Assembly (NCBI GenBank): GCA_009746045.1
Contig: RPFO01000085.1
Span: 300,181-364,180 of the forward strand
Source of the DNA: Mesostigma viride
Taxonomy: Eukaryota; Streptophyta; Mesostigmatophyceae; Mesostigmatales; Mesostigmataceae
Direction: 5' to 3'
DNA length: 64,000 nt
The notes under the pieces: model-generated
The model's database searches: none
What the model was told of the DNA's origin: nothing
What the model saw: the letters and a program-made list of their open reading frames with translations, nothing else
Translations under genes and position numbers: made by a program
Shown here: in pieces, positions 9,563 to 21,881 of the stretch
How the letters are laid out: each line of letters opens with the position of its first letter
Numbering within the stretch: the first letter of the stretch is position 1

Positions 9563-10802
9563 TTAATTAATTAATGCCAGGAGCAGGTCTAGCTCTCCGA
9601 CGTCCTCGTCTTCGGGGACGTCCGACTCTGAGCTCGCGGCTCAGAACGAGATCGAGCAGGCGGCTCGTAGTTTCAATCAGTCCATGGATCGAGGCGGATC
9701 CCTCGACGTCGGGGACGTCTTCTTCGGGCCATTGGTCTGAGGGTTCCTACAGCAGCGTTGTGCTGCGAGTGCCCCTGTATCCGCAGGGGAGGGGATCCAC
9801 GCCTATGGTCAACAGGCCGAGGGGTCCTCCTTACGCCCCGACAGCTGCAGCGGCGGGGGCGGGGCCATCGGCACCTCCTGCAGAGGAGGAGTCCATGGAG
9901 CTGTATGGGCTCCAGCCTGGTTCCTCAGCCGAGGAGCAGGACGACGCTCGCTCGCGGCAGGTGGCCACGGATGAAGGCCTAGCTCGGGCGATGGCTGAGC
10001 GCGAGGAGCGGGAGCATCGGCGCGCGGACACGCACGCTCGTGCACGCGCCCAGCAGCGGGCGGATGCCGAGAACGTGCACCGGGCGTTGTTTCGCAGTGA
10101 TGTGGTTTCTGGCGAGGAGCAGTTTGAGGTGATGCGTCGGGGGGACCTTGCCTAGCTGTTTTAAAAGCCTGCGTCGGTCACGTGAGCCGACGGTACACCT
10201 CGGTGTACACCAGGAGTCGGAGTACTCCTTGACAGGTCCGTCGGGGGCATCCGCTGAGGACGAGATCCTCATGACCCCGGCAATGGTGGCGCGGGAGCGG
10301 GAGGCGCAGAAGCGCATGGCGACATTCACAGCCGACAAGCTCCGTCGGCAAGCGCGGAGGGCCGCGGCAGAGGCGAAGAATTAAGGAGCGCGAGCAGGCG
10401 GAGCGAGAGAGGCAGGTTGCGCTGGCGGAGCGCATTAAGCTCAAGATGTCGATCACCCAGGTGCGCCGGGACCGGATGGCCCGCGAACTCAGGGTATGGA
10501 AAAAGGCGCAGGCGATGAAGCTGCAGCGTCTCGCCGAGATGGAGGCGCCTGGCAGGCAGGAGGCGGAGGAGCGTTACAGACGCTCGCTGGCACGGTGGGA
10601 AGCCAATGTGGGCAGGATGGAGGAGCGTATCCTGAAGCAGCGACGTCGCATGATCAAGCATGCACGTAAGACAGCAGTGAGGGGTCCGCTTGGTGAAGCG
10701 GTAAGAGCCGAATTCGGCCTTGGGCCGGAGGAGGATGTTTCTGCATGCAAGCCAAATGTTTTATTATCTGTCGCAACCCAAGAAGACCATCACCAACCGT
10801 GA
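9563..10802 (+). pseudogene. ORF0 remnant of copia element 0 (Arg/Glu-rich)
   Basis: The frame starts near 9574 with a Ser-rich segment (ARSRSSSPTSSSSGTSDSEL in the third frame). It changes frame near 9735, again near 10150, and again near 10380. The best-preserved parts are an Ala/Arg/Glu-rich helical region (EGLARAMAEREEREHRRA at about 9985-10040, and 10384-10690). Such stretches would form coiled coils. It stands where the other copia elements here have an ORF upstream of gag. No known domain is recognised. Confidence 0.45.
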
Positions 10803-12415
10803 TGGCACTGCTGCACGCACGCGTGCTTACCGCCAGCCCGGGGAAGCTGGACCGTCTAACCTGTCCAACAGGGAGGACATCATTGATCAGCTAATCAGCT
10901 GCATGGCGCAAGCCATGCTGGAAGCAGATCACCCGCTGTCTCCAGGCGAGCAGGGGAGGTTGGCCGACACGGTGGCCAGGCTGGTGGCATCGCTGAAGCC
11001 AGCCAAGCGCAGGGCACAGGCGGAGGCATGCGCGCCTCAGCCAAAGCGCAGGAGGGATGAGGGGGAGGATGGCGAAGAAAGGGGGGGCAACCAGGGCGGG
11101 GGAGGACACGGCACCCAAGAATCTGCACCAGCACAACGAGCGGGCGGGGAGCAGCAGCAGCAACAGCAACAGCAGCAGCAGCCACCTGCAGGAACGACCA
11201 CCACAACCACCATGGCCTTGTGTAGGCCCAGGTTTGATCCAAAGAAGAAAGAGGATAAGCTAGTTTTCCCGGGGTTGCCAGAGGGCCATACCCAGGACGA
11301 GGCTAGAGAATGGTTGTTCAAGCTCTCACATGCGTATGCTAGTGATAATGTGCGTGATTGGTTTGCATCCCTGCGTGCATCGGCCACACCCATACATCAA
11401 TCTGCCAAGCCTATCCAGCAGTTGGTACAATTGTACCAAAAGCGTGCCAGCAGCGGGGTAGATGTGGCAGAAAATGTTTTGTGGGCGCAGTTCATGGTGG
11501 ACCTTAGGGCACTTGTCACCACGGGGGAGCACTTAGAAGTACTTAAGGGCTTCCAGTGGATAGAGGCTTACAAGGTCTACAAGCGTGACTATGTGAGTGA
11601 CAACAAGAAGTATGTCATGTACATAGAGGGGGATGAGGAGCTTAAGAAGCTCAATGCCAAGTACCTAGTACACCTATGGCTACAAGAGGCAGAACTGGAC
11701 CCTACCACCCTGTCAGTCATACTGGCAGGTCTGAAGGATAAGTGGGAGGACTTCAGGAAAGCCATGGCTTATGTGCAGCAGTGCCTAGAGCCATTTGCTG
11801 CTGCAGCCAAGGATGTAAAGGTGAAGCAGGTTAAGGGGGAGGAGGCTTCAGGTACGGGGCTCTCTAAAAAGCAGTTGCAGTCGCTGGTGGCCCAGGTGAA
11901 GGCGGTAATGGGGGGGGATAAAAACAAAAACAATAAAAGTGGGGGAGGTGGAAACAAGGGGGGGGGAGAATAATAACAACAAAAACAGAAAACAAAGTGG
12001 GGGAGCTAGCAAGCCAGGGGGTGCTAAGCCAGCAGGGGGGGGCGGACAAGAGGTTTATACCTCATGACCCCACCAAACATTGTACTTGGTGCCTATATGT
12101 AAGGGGCACCTAAAAGATGATTGCTGGAAGGGCAAACCCGACTATGGTTCTGACGTGGATGTTTGTCCTGGATGTTGGAAAACACGTCACCCCATTGCAG
12201 CAGGAGCGCGCTGCACGGCTCCCAGGCACAACAAGAACACGCCAGGGCGCTACAACCGCGCGGGGGCAGCAGACCAGGGAGATTCCTGTAAGCTACCCTC
12301 ACCATTTTTCACAAATGGTTTCCTGTTACCTTCTGTCTGCCAAGTGTTGCCTGAGTGTGAGGATGTGGATTGGGATGTGGCATATGATATGACCCTGTCC
12401 GCACATGATGCGTGA
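10735..12415 (+). pseudogene. Gag of copia element 0
   Basis: An ATG at 10735 opens a long frame to 11973: a basic region, a Gln run (11150-11181), then a capsid-like region starting at LVFPGLPEGHTQDEAREWLF (11260-11320). Gag remnants at 43.3 kb share the LPEGHT motif. After a Gly/Asn-rich linker the frame shifts (about 11970 and 12060-12110) to a zinc knuckle, CTWC...GHLKDDC, at 12081-12125. The frame then runs to 12415. Gag packages the element RNA in cytoplasmic particles; this copy is broken by at least two frameshifts. Confidence 0.65.
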
Positions 12416-12451
12416 CCCCACCATATAGCTTCCCTTAGTGCATCAGCAGAA

Positions 12452-13772
12452 CGGGTTGGTCTGTACGCCGTACGAATGCGATAAAATGCGGGATAAAGCA
12501 TATTTTGGGCCTCCACGTATTTAACGCGTATTTTACGTCTGACCACGCGGTTTGGACTTTGAATTTTTCGGGGGTACCAGCGGGCAGCGGGCACTGGCGC
12601 GGTGCCCAGGTTCTGGGCGCGGCGCGCTCACTGCACATTTGAGATTTTTACTACTAGAAGTAGATGCGTACAGTTCTTTTCATTAAGCGCAAGCCTTGCA
12701 AAATGTTTGGCCGGTAGGAGACAGCTAGGACTAGGTACATAACGCATAATAACAGTGTGCCAGCAAATGCCAGCTGTGCTACTGACGGTGTAATGCAATA
12801 TAGCGACGACGAGGCCAGCGCGACTCATGTGCGACAGTGTGCAGCCATTTTCGATTTGCAGCCATGAAGAAGAAAGGGCCCGAATGGGATTTCGTTTTCG
12901 AGAAGAAAGAAGCAGTCACAGATGCTGTTAGTAACAAAACGCAGTTTGTGTCGAATAAGTTCTGCTCATTTTGCAACAAGAAGTTCTCATACGGGGCGCC
13001 GGGGGCAATCAGCGTATTCCGAGTCCGTGCACACTTTGCCGGAATCGCAGGGGAAGGGATGTTACCCTGCGACAAAATTCCACCGAATATCCGGAGCAGG
13101 TTTCTCAGGATGTATAACAACAAGTCGCAGCAGTCAGACGCCAAGAAGCAGCACAATTTGAACAGGGCAATGGCGGAGATGGGAGGGGCTGCGCCGGCTG
13201 ACTTGTCGTCGGTTCCCAGCAAATTAAAGGCCAGCTGAGCATCACCAAATGGCTGGTTCCCGTCGACGAGAAAGGTGTCCAGCTGCTGGCTGCCGAATTT
13301 TTTATTGAGAACGGCATTGCCTTCAATGCGGCTGAGAGCGCCTCTTTCAAGCAGATGGTGGCCGGCATGATCCAGTGCAAAGGAGGGCACGTCACCCCTC
13401 CTTCTCGGAAGTTTGTCTTATGTCCTCTCATGCATTATATATAGTGGATGGCTTTCCTTACAATCAATTAATTAATTGATTCCTTACTATTCCCGTTGCA
13501 GCCTGCTCCCCCCTGCATTTAACAAATCATAATCAGATAGTAGGATTCCAGGGCATAAATGGAAGATGTTAATAAATAAGCATATACACCAAATTTCAGT
13601 TGCAATAACTGCATGACCATCGTCAAGGAGCGTGCTAATTGGGTGACTGACAATTGGACCACAAAAACTGTCGCGTATTTTACCGCCGCGCATTTTATAC
13701 CCCCCACGTATAATACGCGTATTTTAAGTCCACGTATTATACCCCGCACACGTATTTGCCAACCCCGGCGGG
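12452..13772 (+). mobile_element. hAT element 1 (1.32 kb), 8-bp target duplication
   Basis: The element starts CGGGTTGGTCTGTACG and ends in TTGCCAACCCCGGCGGG, so the termini are imperfect inverted repeats around GGGTTGG. CAGCAGAA flanks it (12444-12451 and 13773-13780). Taking out the element and one CAGCAGAA joins the copia reading frame (SLSASAE to KVITYG), a clean proof of the insertion. Subterminal ACGCGTATTTTA repeats are shared with the hAT element at 26136. It carries only the N-terminal part of a transposase gene. Confidence 0.85.
12864..13444 (+). pseudogene. hAT transposase N-terminal fragment (BED-type zinc finger)
   Basis: The ATG at 12864 gives MKKKGPEWDFVFEKKEAVTD and a finger-like segment with CSFC at residues about 44-47 and a downstream H (RVRAHFAGIAGEG). 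The frame stops at 13238 and continues in another frame as LLAAEFFIENGIAFNAAES, the conserved start of the hAT transposase body. It ends at 13444. A full hAT transposase has about 600-800 residues with RNase H-like DDE and dimerisation parts; these are absent, so the element can only move with help. The BED finger normally binds the element's terminal repeats. Confidence 0.65.
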
Positions 13773-13780
13773 CAGCAGAA

Positions 13781-15816
13781 AAGGTAATCACGTATGGTGC
13801 GCTAGCAGAGCAACTGCACAAGGTTATGGGCCATGAGGCTGTGGCTGAAAGGCTAGCCAATAAAATTCAAGGCCATGATCTGGAACAGATGTGCAGGCAC
13901 GTACGTAAGCACTGTGAGCAATGTCAGCTATATGCTCCTAAGCCCAGGAAATGGCATGTGGCCACACCACCACTGGCTAGAGGCAAACTGGTTGGGGATG
14001 TTATACACGTGGTGAAGGACACGGTATACTACCTAGTCATAAAGGATGCCTGGTCAAGGTTTGTGGTAGTGGAGCCTCTGCCTGGAATGGATAAAGAGCA
14101 GCTGCACAGAGCTTTACAGATAGCCTTGGCACCTTTTCACCCCATTGAAAAAGTAATGCTGGATCAGCAGTTTCTCTGCATCCAGGACAGGAATGATCTG
14201 CCCAAGATAGAAGTGTCTGGGGCTCAAGATCATGAACGTCAGGGGTTGGTAGAACGTACCATGAGAGCCATCAGGGATGTGATAAGAAAAATGCCATCCA
14301 GGTTGGCTGACTCTGGTAGCTATGCTGACAGGGCATCTTGGGCAGCAGGGGTGACTACCCAGCTAAACGCCAAACCAATAATGTCCTCACCTTTTGGGGA
14401 AATCACCCCAACTGGCCTTCAGTCAGGCAGCTATGCTTCAGAGGTGCACACTCACTACAACACACAAAGGCAGCACTTAGCCAAGTTGCTGGCAAAGAAA
14501 GACAAAAATAATGCCAGGCCTGTGTTTGAAGTGGGGGACCATGTGTTGTTTTTCAGAGAGGGTGACAGAGGAAGAGCACACTCTGCCAGATGGCACGGTC
14601 CAGCTGTAGTCACTAAGATTCATGAAGGGACTGCAGTCACTATACAACATGACAGAGAGCGTGTGGTCAGCAAGCATAGACTCAAGCTTTATTACCCACC
14701 ACTGGCAGACGTGTCAGGGGTAGAATTCTTGGACATGGATTCAGAGCAGGAGTCTGGTGGATTGATCTCACCCAATGAATTGGCTAGGGACGCCATTGAT
14801 GCAAGCACTAGTACCACAGTAGAAGCTCCTGTATTCCTCAGTAGTGCAGCCCCACTACAACCCAATAGTCCACCTGGGCAGGAGGACGGTGCACAGGGTG
14901 AGCAGCAGGTAGCCCCTCCCTCACACCTGGAGGAGTCACAAGATAGAGCAGATCCTGTCGTTCCCAGGAAGTCATTTGCTGAGATTCTTAAGGCCTTGCA
15001 CAAGGCACACAACACTAAAGCAGTTGTGGCAACAGGTACAGCACAGGTCAATGCTGTAGGGGATGCAGGTCAAGATCCTAGTATTTTGGCTGTAGACACC
15101 GAAGCACAGGTGAGTATCATCAGTGCAGCAGCTGTATCTGGTCTGAAAATGAAGGCCTCACCATGGGCTAGAGTGTCAGATTTTTCAGGCAAAACAAAAA
15201 TGCAGGTCAAAGGTCAGGTGAGCATTCAAATCTTGGGTATGCCCACTCCATTTCAGGTGGTTGAGGGTTACTCAGGGAATGCCCTGTTAGGGGAACCTTT
15301 TGTATCTTACCCTGGTGTTGTCATCTCAGCTGGGAGGTTGAGTGTGGCAGGGGTAGGACAGGTACCTCTAGATCATTTTAAAATCCCTGTGAGCCAGATT
15401 AGCACTGGGTTGGATGCTGCCATCAATGCAGTTAAGCCCAAGTACCTCCCAGGTCAGGAACCATGTGTGGAGGACCTCATGCACTCTCAAAAGCTACACC
15501 CTTCAGCGTTTGGGCTTGGTAGATGGGATGTTGCATCCATGTCTCCCCTGTCCTATGATGATATTGTACGGGACTGCCAGACGCAGATTGGTTTTCTTAA
15601 GTGGCTGGAGGCTTTTACCAAAGCCAGGGAGGAGTGGGTTGTTCCAGATGCACGTAGTCCCACTCATACACCACCTGTGACTCCTCTTGATGCTATGCCA
15701 GCTGGAGCCAAGAAGCTAAGGTTAAAGTTTGTGTGCAAGCATAAACCTCATTCTGATGGGGGACCACCCATTTTCCATGCTAGGCCATGTGTCACTGAGT
15801 TCAGGGGCTCTACAGA
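13781..15816 (+). pseudogene. Copia element 0 pol, first part: integrase, protease-like domain, start of RT
   Basis: The frame is open throughout. The integrase zinc site is H-K-V-M-G-H (13816-13833) with CEQC about 30 residues later. The catalytic D, D, E lie at GDVIHVV (about 13996), LDQQFL (about 14161) and GLVERTMRAI (about 14250). A Pro/Ser/Gln-rich linker follows. At 15092-15118 VDTEAQVSI matches a retropepsin active site (normally DTGA), with the second hydrophobic-Gly motif at NALLGEPF (about 15280). The start of the RT (KLRLKFVCKHK) follows and breaks off at 15816, where element 1 is inserted. Copia normally has the protease before integrase. Confidence 0.75.
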
Positions 15817-16444
15817 AGTTAATATTGCCTGGCAAGCAATATTATTCTACTAAGCTACTTGGCTTGTAGAGATTCTACTTCCGGTTACTACAATCCAGAA
15901 ACGGGTTCATTCTGATGAGTATTGCTCGAGATGTGAGCAAGATACTGTTCTACTACATTCTACTTGGATTCAGTGATTCTACGGTGGTTCTTCAAGTGAC
16001 GCGTGGCATACGACGTCTTGTCACAGTGTACGATAGGACATTTAGTCTCCGACACTGCGGTCTATTCAATGCTATTGATTAGACGTAACAAATAGTGACA
16101 GGACTTGTGCGACAGGACACTGATGTGACTATTTATGGATAACGAGTCGAGATCTGCTGGTCCAGAGTGAAGGACAGCAATATTGTGAGATGATCTGTCC
16201 TATCAGTCATCTGGATGTGACTGCGTCACAATTAGTATATAACGAGCAGGACGCTGCCACTTGGTAGCACCACTTTCCCTGCACCTGTGTCCTCGCACCT
16301 TCGGCGACGGTTCTCACGTGCCTCGTGCGTTCTGTGCTGGTAGCCATAACCAGCAACGTAAACCTATTGATTAATATAACTACTTCCTCTGTAGATATTA
16401 ATCAGTGCAGGCTGAACCACAGTTCAGCCACAGTTTCGTTAACT
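15817..16444 (+). repeat. 5' LTR of element 1
   Basis: It starts AGTTAATATTGCC and ends CGTTAACT, with a TATATAAC TATA-like box at about 16237. The sequence right behind it, CGAATTACAAGCGAG, is the candidate primer-binding site. It is not the common initiator-Met type. Confidence 0.93.
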
Positions 16445-16525
16445 CGAATTACAAGCGAGTTCGTAATCTACTGATTACGGCATTGATTTCTGGTGTCGGC
16501 AATTTTTACGGTGTTTTTCCATTAT

Positions 16526-17089
16526 ATGGGAAACACGCGTGAATATCGTGAGCCATCTCCCGAGCGTGCGTCGGCTCCATCGTCTTCAGGTTTTAATTTC
16601 AACGTTCAACGTACGGCGTCAACTGCTGCGCTGCATTCGCGTGCTGTTCAACCTTCGCTGTCTCAAGCGCTCGTCAGCCGGCCGCCAGTTTCTAACGATC
16701 TGCATCAGTTCGTCGACGACCTTACTCAAGATTTGGAAATCCTGTCGGAAAATTCCCATATTTTCCGAAGGCTTGCAGCTTCGGGATCAGACGAGCAAGC
16801 TCAAGTAATTTCGGCGCTTCGCACCTACGGCTTGGGTGTTCTGGCGTTGGCGACAGCGTGGTCTGGAATTTCGGCGACTCTTCCGGCTGTCGCAGTTCCG
16901 GTTAGCAACAACGGGTGGGCGTCGTCAGTCGACGGTATCATAAACGTCGCTGCTTCGATTCAGCGGCAATCAAACGCTGAGGAGCCAGGTGAAAACAGCG
17001 AGGGGCTTCCTGATTTATATCCGAGTATTGTGCAGCAGATTTTGGATAACGTATTGCAGTTTCCGCGCGACGATATGCGGCTGGATTAA
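16526..17089 (+). CDS. ORF0 of copia element 1, upstream of gag
   Basis: This is a 187-residue protein from the ATG at 16526 (MGNTREYREPSPERA), separated from gag by about 150 bp. The N terminus is Ser/Ala-rich. A helical region follows with PPVSNDLHQFVDDLTQDLEI, and then a hydrophobic alternating segment (LGVLALATAWSGISATLPA). The QFVDD segment has a close match, RPPTDRNFAQFVDDQVEDWE, in the ORF behind LTR B at 25.7 kb. A third, diverged ORF lies in the same place in element 2 (41427-42137). Ordinary copia elements have no such ORF. The function is unknown; it may be a structural or regulatory co-factor made from a spliced or bicistronic RNA. Confidence 0.6.
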   Translation: MGNTREYREPSPERASAPSSSGFNFNVQRTASTAALHSRAVQPSLSQALVSRPPVSNDLHQFVDDLTQDLEILSENSHIFRRLAASGSDEQAQVISALRTYGLGVLALATAWSGISATLPAVAVPVSNNGWASSVDGIINVAASIQRQSNAEEPGENSEGLPDLYPSIVQQILDNVLQFPRDDMRLD

Positions 17090-17239
17090 ATTTTCTGTTA
17101 TAATTAACAGAGAATTAATTCAGGAAAATTTTTTTCTTGGTTCCAGAGCTTAAGGGATTAATTTATTAATTCCCCAGCAGTATTCTTTCTTCAGCATCGG
17201 CATCGGCATCGACAGTTGTCATCGGCATTCGCAGCGACC

Positions 17240-18315
17240 ATGCAGGGTTTGGAAGACGGCGAGATACGCGGCGAACAAATGCTGCGGGGTCAGAATTTTA
17301 ATCAGAATTTTAATCGTCCAGCAGCAGCAGAGCAGCCCCGCAGAGCCAAGGCCCAGGAGGGCTTTGCTATTCTTAACCAGCTTCCCAGTCTCAAGGAGCA
17401 CTGGACTGTTAAGGATAAGGATATTACCATTAGGCACCTTAAGGGATATAAGGGCTTGTATAATGGTAACAATCCTCTGCAGGTGCTGTGTATGTCACAG
17501 TACCTTCTTAAGTGTCCCAAGAGGGTGCAGAAGTATGTAAATGACAAGTTTGAGGATGGAGATTCCTGGGATGTTTTTATAGCTGAGTTTGAGGTGTTCC
17601 TAGATGATAAGAGGGCTAGTGATGGCTCCTTTTGGAAGAAGGAGTACATTGATTTCAAGGCTGAGGGTCTGATTCTGCAGGCATTTGAGGATTTTCAGGA
17701 GCTCAGGCACAATTGTGCTGGCAAGGGGTATGTAGTGTCAGATGAGATTGCCATGGATGATTTCCTAGGTAGCCTGGGATTGGATGAGGTCACCTTGGAT
17801 AACCTGCAGGTGCACATGCGTACATGCACCACCTGGGCTGCTATGGTGGCCAAGATCAAGGATTATTTCAGGGGCAAGTATGTGGGAGGCAAGAAGGAGG
17901 CAGACAAGGCCAGGGAGAAGCAGAAGGAGAAGGATAAGGTGGATGTGGCAGCTGCAGCAGGGGGCAGTGTTCCCAAGGTCAAGGGCAACCAATGGGGGGG
18001 GCAGCCCTCCAACGGTTATGGTCCACCAAGGTCAGGGCCTTCCAAGCGGGGGGCTTCCAGGCCAAGGGCTTCAGTGGCTTCAAGCGTCGTGGAGGTCCTT
18101 CCCAGGAGCAGCCAGCGGCTCAGCGTCCCAGATTTGATTTCAACAGGGTGGGGTCCCAGCGGGGACCACCTGGGGTGGGGACACCTCGTATCACATGTTA
18201 TTTCTGTCACCAGCAGGGCCACATCCGTAAGGACTGCCCTAGCTGGCGTAAGCAAAGGGGCCAAGGGGGTATAACAACCCAACCTGACAGGCTCAGCCTT
18301 CCCTGGGCTTGCTAG
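17240..18315 (+). CDS. Gag of copia element 1
   Basis: From the ATG at 17240 (MQGLEDGEIRGEQMLRG) the frame covers a capsid-like helical region (SLKEHWTVKDKDITIRHLKG through FRGKYVGGKK) and a Lys/Glu-rich stretch. A Gly-rich segment over G-runs at about 17990-18060 is where a -1 change is needed to reach the zinc knuckle CYFCHQQGHIRKDC (about 18197-18238) and the stop at 18313-18315. The polypurine runs could be real slippage sites or indels. Gag is the particle protein that binds the RNA through the knuckle. Pol overlaps its end in the -1 frame. Confidence 0.75.
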
Positions 18316-21300
18316 GGTCCGCCAGGGAGGGGGCTAAGAGTGACCCCCCCATTACTCTGGATGAAGTTGATTTGCTCCCTGCACAGGTTGAGAGTCTCCC
18401 GCTTAAGGTTGAGAGTCCCCCTGCACAGGTTGAGGGTGCATCCATGGAGGAAGAACACAATGGGGTAGTGACTGGGTCTTCCCACGTCACCATGGTGAAA
18501 GCAGTTACCACAAGGCAACAACGTTCCCACATGGCTCTTGGAGGTAGTTTGCGTACTCCTTCAATGTTGGAGCGTGGAAGTCCTGCCTTAGGGCAGGAAG
18601 CTCCTTTAGAGGAGGAGGATGAGGCTGATGGCCTGAATGATGCAATGGGGAGCTTGGTTGTAAGAGAGAGTGCTGTTCCAAGCACCTCACCTGTATTTAA
18701 TAAAATGTCTCTTGTGTCAAACATTGCATTGAGATTGCATCATATGTTTGGTCATGCTGCCCAGGCACTCCAGTTTGCAAGGAGGCTGGGAGGGACATCT
18801 TTGTTTAATGCAGTAAAGCAGGTTGCTGAGGCTTGTTCCTGTAGGCTGGTTGCTCCCAAGCCTAAGAAGTCTCATGTCAGACAACCTGTGTTGCAGCCTG
18901 GATATGTACAATGTGATATCCAAGAAATCAGGAAACTGATTTTGTTGGTGGGTGTTGACAGATACACCAAGTACAAGGTGCTGGAGCTGTTGCAAGACAA
19001 ATCTAAGCCATGTTTGGTGGCTGGGCTCCAGGCTATCAGATCCAGAATGAAACCAGTGATCCAGCTGCAGTGTGATTTAGAATTTGAGTGCTGCATGGGG
19101 CATGAAGACCTCCCTGAGTTATTTGTTGTACACAGGGAGTCCCATGGCAGTCAAGGCGTGGTGGAGAGGACAATCAGAGAGCTCAAGACTATTCTGCTGA
19201 CGGAGAAGAAGATTCCAAGATTGGTTCCAGCTATTATCAAGACGGCCTGGTTAAGGTCAGTTGAGGACAGATTGAATGTCAGGGCACCCATGTATGTTGG
19301 AGAGGTCCCTGTGACTCCATTATCATTGCATCTTCGGGAGCTCCCTACTGAGGTTGAGCAAGCCTGGAAAGATAGCCTTATGTTCAAGTTTGCCAAGTTG
19401 AGGCAGAAAGACAAGGGCTGGAGTGTTCTGAAACCTGTTGTTGGCCAGAGGGTAATTGTGTGGAAAGAGCCCAAGCTTGCAGGCAAGCGTGGTAGCTGGC
19501 ACCCTGGAGTAGTGACCAGGGTGGAACTAGCTGGGCACAAGTGCTGGGTGAAGATGGAGGATCCTCCCCAGAATGTGCACCGTCTGTCGTGGTCATATGT
19601 ACGTCTAAGGGGTGCTGAAGCAGAGGCAGTAACTCCTGATGTGACAACCTTGCCAGTTGGTCATGACGTCATCCCTGATCATCACGTTCCGGCTGGAAGT
19701 AATCCCCGGGTAAGTCCTGGCCAGACCCCTGGACCGGTTAACTTTCCAGATTTAGAGCAGGCAGATGTGGTCCCCTCTAGCCTCACTAAGCATAGAGGTG
19801 TGGGCCTGAAAGATGTGGTGCTGGCTATGCAAAAAGCCAAGCAAAAGCCTCGGGTGTCCAAGCTCAGCCAGTTGGGGGAGTCCGAGTGCACTGCACTAGA
19901 AGTAGATACCAATGCAGAGGTCTCAATCATGGGGTCTCAGCATACAGGGCAGCGGCAGATTGGCGAGTCTAGCTGTTCCTGGGTGTCTGACTTTAGTGGC
20001 AGGGTTCATATGAAAGTGGTAGGAGAAATCATCTTACCATTTATGGGTGTAGATGTTTCCTTCCTAGTGCTAGAAGATTACGATGGCCCTATCATTTTGG
20101 GTCAGAATTTTCTTTGCACCCCTGGAGTTGTGGTTGTATCTCATAGCCTTATTCGTAAGGGTTGGGGTAGCATTCCACTGACTAACTTCAGGGCCCTGAA
20201 TCTTAATTTTTTCTCTGTGAAAGCGATCAGGAATGTGCAGTGGCCTGAGGATCAGATTCCTGTGGCTTCCAGTCTTGTGATGCCAGCTGCTCTTCATCCT
20301 AGCAGTATTGGTATTACTAAGAGATCACTGGCTGCTCATTCTCCTCTTAGCTATGATCAGCTTGTCCAGGAAATGAGTTCTCCTCTGATGTTTGAGGCCT
20401 GGAGGCTAGCATTTGCCAAGGCCCTAGAGGAGTGGTTGCAGTTTGACTGCTGTCAGCCTGTGAATGAAGTTCCTCCATACAGTACACGGTTGAAGCTCAG
20501 ATTCGTCATCAAGCGGAAGGAGGTGGAGGGGGTGTCTGTTCCCCATGTGCGTCCAGTTCTTAATGAATACCGTGGTACTGGGGATCTTCTGGGCGAGGAG
20601 TTGTATACACCTGGGATGCTACATGATACATGGCGTATTTTATTGTGCCTGTATGTCGGTATGCTGAACCAGGGTGCTGATGTGTCTTCAGTTCTGCTAG
20701 ATTTCAAGAGAGCATTTCTGAAGGGTGATCCCAGTGTGGCTCAGCAGGTGTGGCATTGTGAAACTCCATTTCATGTGCCAGTTCCTGTAGCCTGGCAGGC
20801 AGAGCTCCAGTCTAGCTACCTGCTGATTCTGAAGGGTCTAGAAGGTCTCAGGTCCAGTCCCATCATTTGGAGGCTCACCTTGGAAGACTTCTTGACTAAA
20901 CACTGTGGGTTGAAGGTGTCATCTGTGGACCCATGTTTATTGCTGGGTAGGTGGCATGATTTACCTGTGTATGCTAGCCTGCATGGTGATGACTTGCACT
21001 TGATTGCTCCCACTAAGTGGTTGAGTCAGTTTGTGCCCATCATTAATGATGCATTTCCTTTGGGAAAAGAATTGTGGCAGAAGCCTGGAGAGGCTGTCAC
21101 GTTCTGTGGAATGCAGGCTACATTGGTTCAGGAGGGGAGTCAGTGGCTGATTAAGCTGCAGGCGGGCAATGACTACAAGAGTACCATTCTTCAATCTGTT
21201 CCAGAGGTCATGACGTCATCCATTGCACCTGAGCTGAAAGGCAAGTTGGCCTGGTATGGCAGCATTTGTGGGCCTGACATGATGGTCCATAGCAGATCCC

Positions 21301-21881
21301 CTGATGATGTGCTAATTCTGGAGGAGCCTTCCCAGATTATTGCACATGTTAACAAGTCTCCTGGTATTACTTTAGCTGGGATAGATTTGTCTTTGCCATT
21401 TTCCTTGGATATCTATGTTGATAGCTCCATGGATAGCAGGCAAGTTTCTAAGGTCAGAGGCAGGTCAGCTGGCTTGTTTGTGCTTCAGCAACATAGGCCT
21501 AGTCTTGTGGCCTGGTACAGTCGTCTTCAAAGAAGGGTTGCTGTGAGTTCAGATGTCTCTGAGTGCAGAGCCATTTGTGAAGGGATTCAGTCTAGTTTGT
21601 ACATCAAGGAGCTGTTGCTAGCTATGGCTTCAGTGACTCCTCATACTCTTCAGCTGGAAACCTTGATCCTTTCAGATAACATGGGTATGGTCCAGTTTGT
21701 GCACAAGCAGTTGGCCAGAAGCAGAGATCTGGATTATCTCCTGTTGAAGGAGTTGGCAGGTCTGGTGGATATTCAACATCTTCCAGGTTCTGAGAATCCT
21801 GCTGATGCCTTGACCAAGTTGCCTCACAAGTCTGCTGAGCAATATAAGCTTCTTTACAAGCTGATGAGCTCCTCTGTGTGA
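18284..21881 (+). CDS. Pol of copia element 1: integrase, protease-like, RT, RNase H
   Basis: The frame is intact for about 1190 residues and open from 18284, overlapping gag by about 30 bp in the -1 frame, so it is probably made by frameshifting. Domains (residues counted from 18309): integrase zinc site HHMFGH at 144 with CSC at 176; catalytic D at about 203, D at about 257 (QCDLEFE), E at about 286 (VVERTIREL); protease-like VDTNAEVSIM at about 532 with ILGQNFL at about 596; RT with LLDFKRAFLKGD at about 797 and HGDD at 892-895; RNase H with YVDSSMDSRQ (about 1035), SSDVSECRA and ADALTK (about 1165). Two features are unusual: the protease lies after integrase, and HGDD replaces YVDD. Confidence 0.9.
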
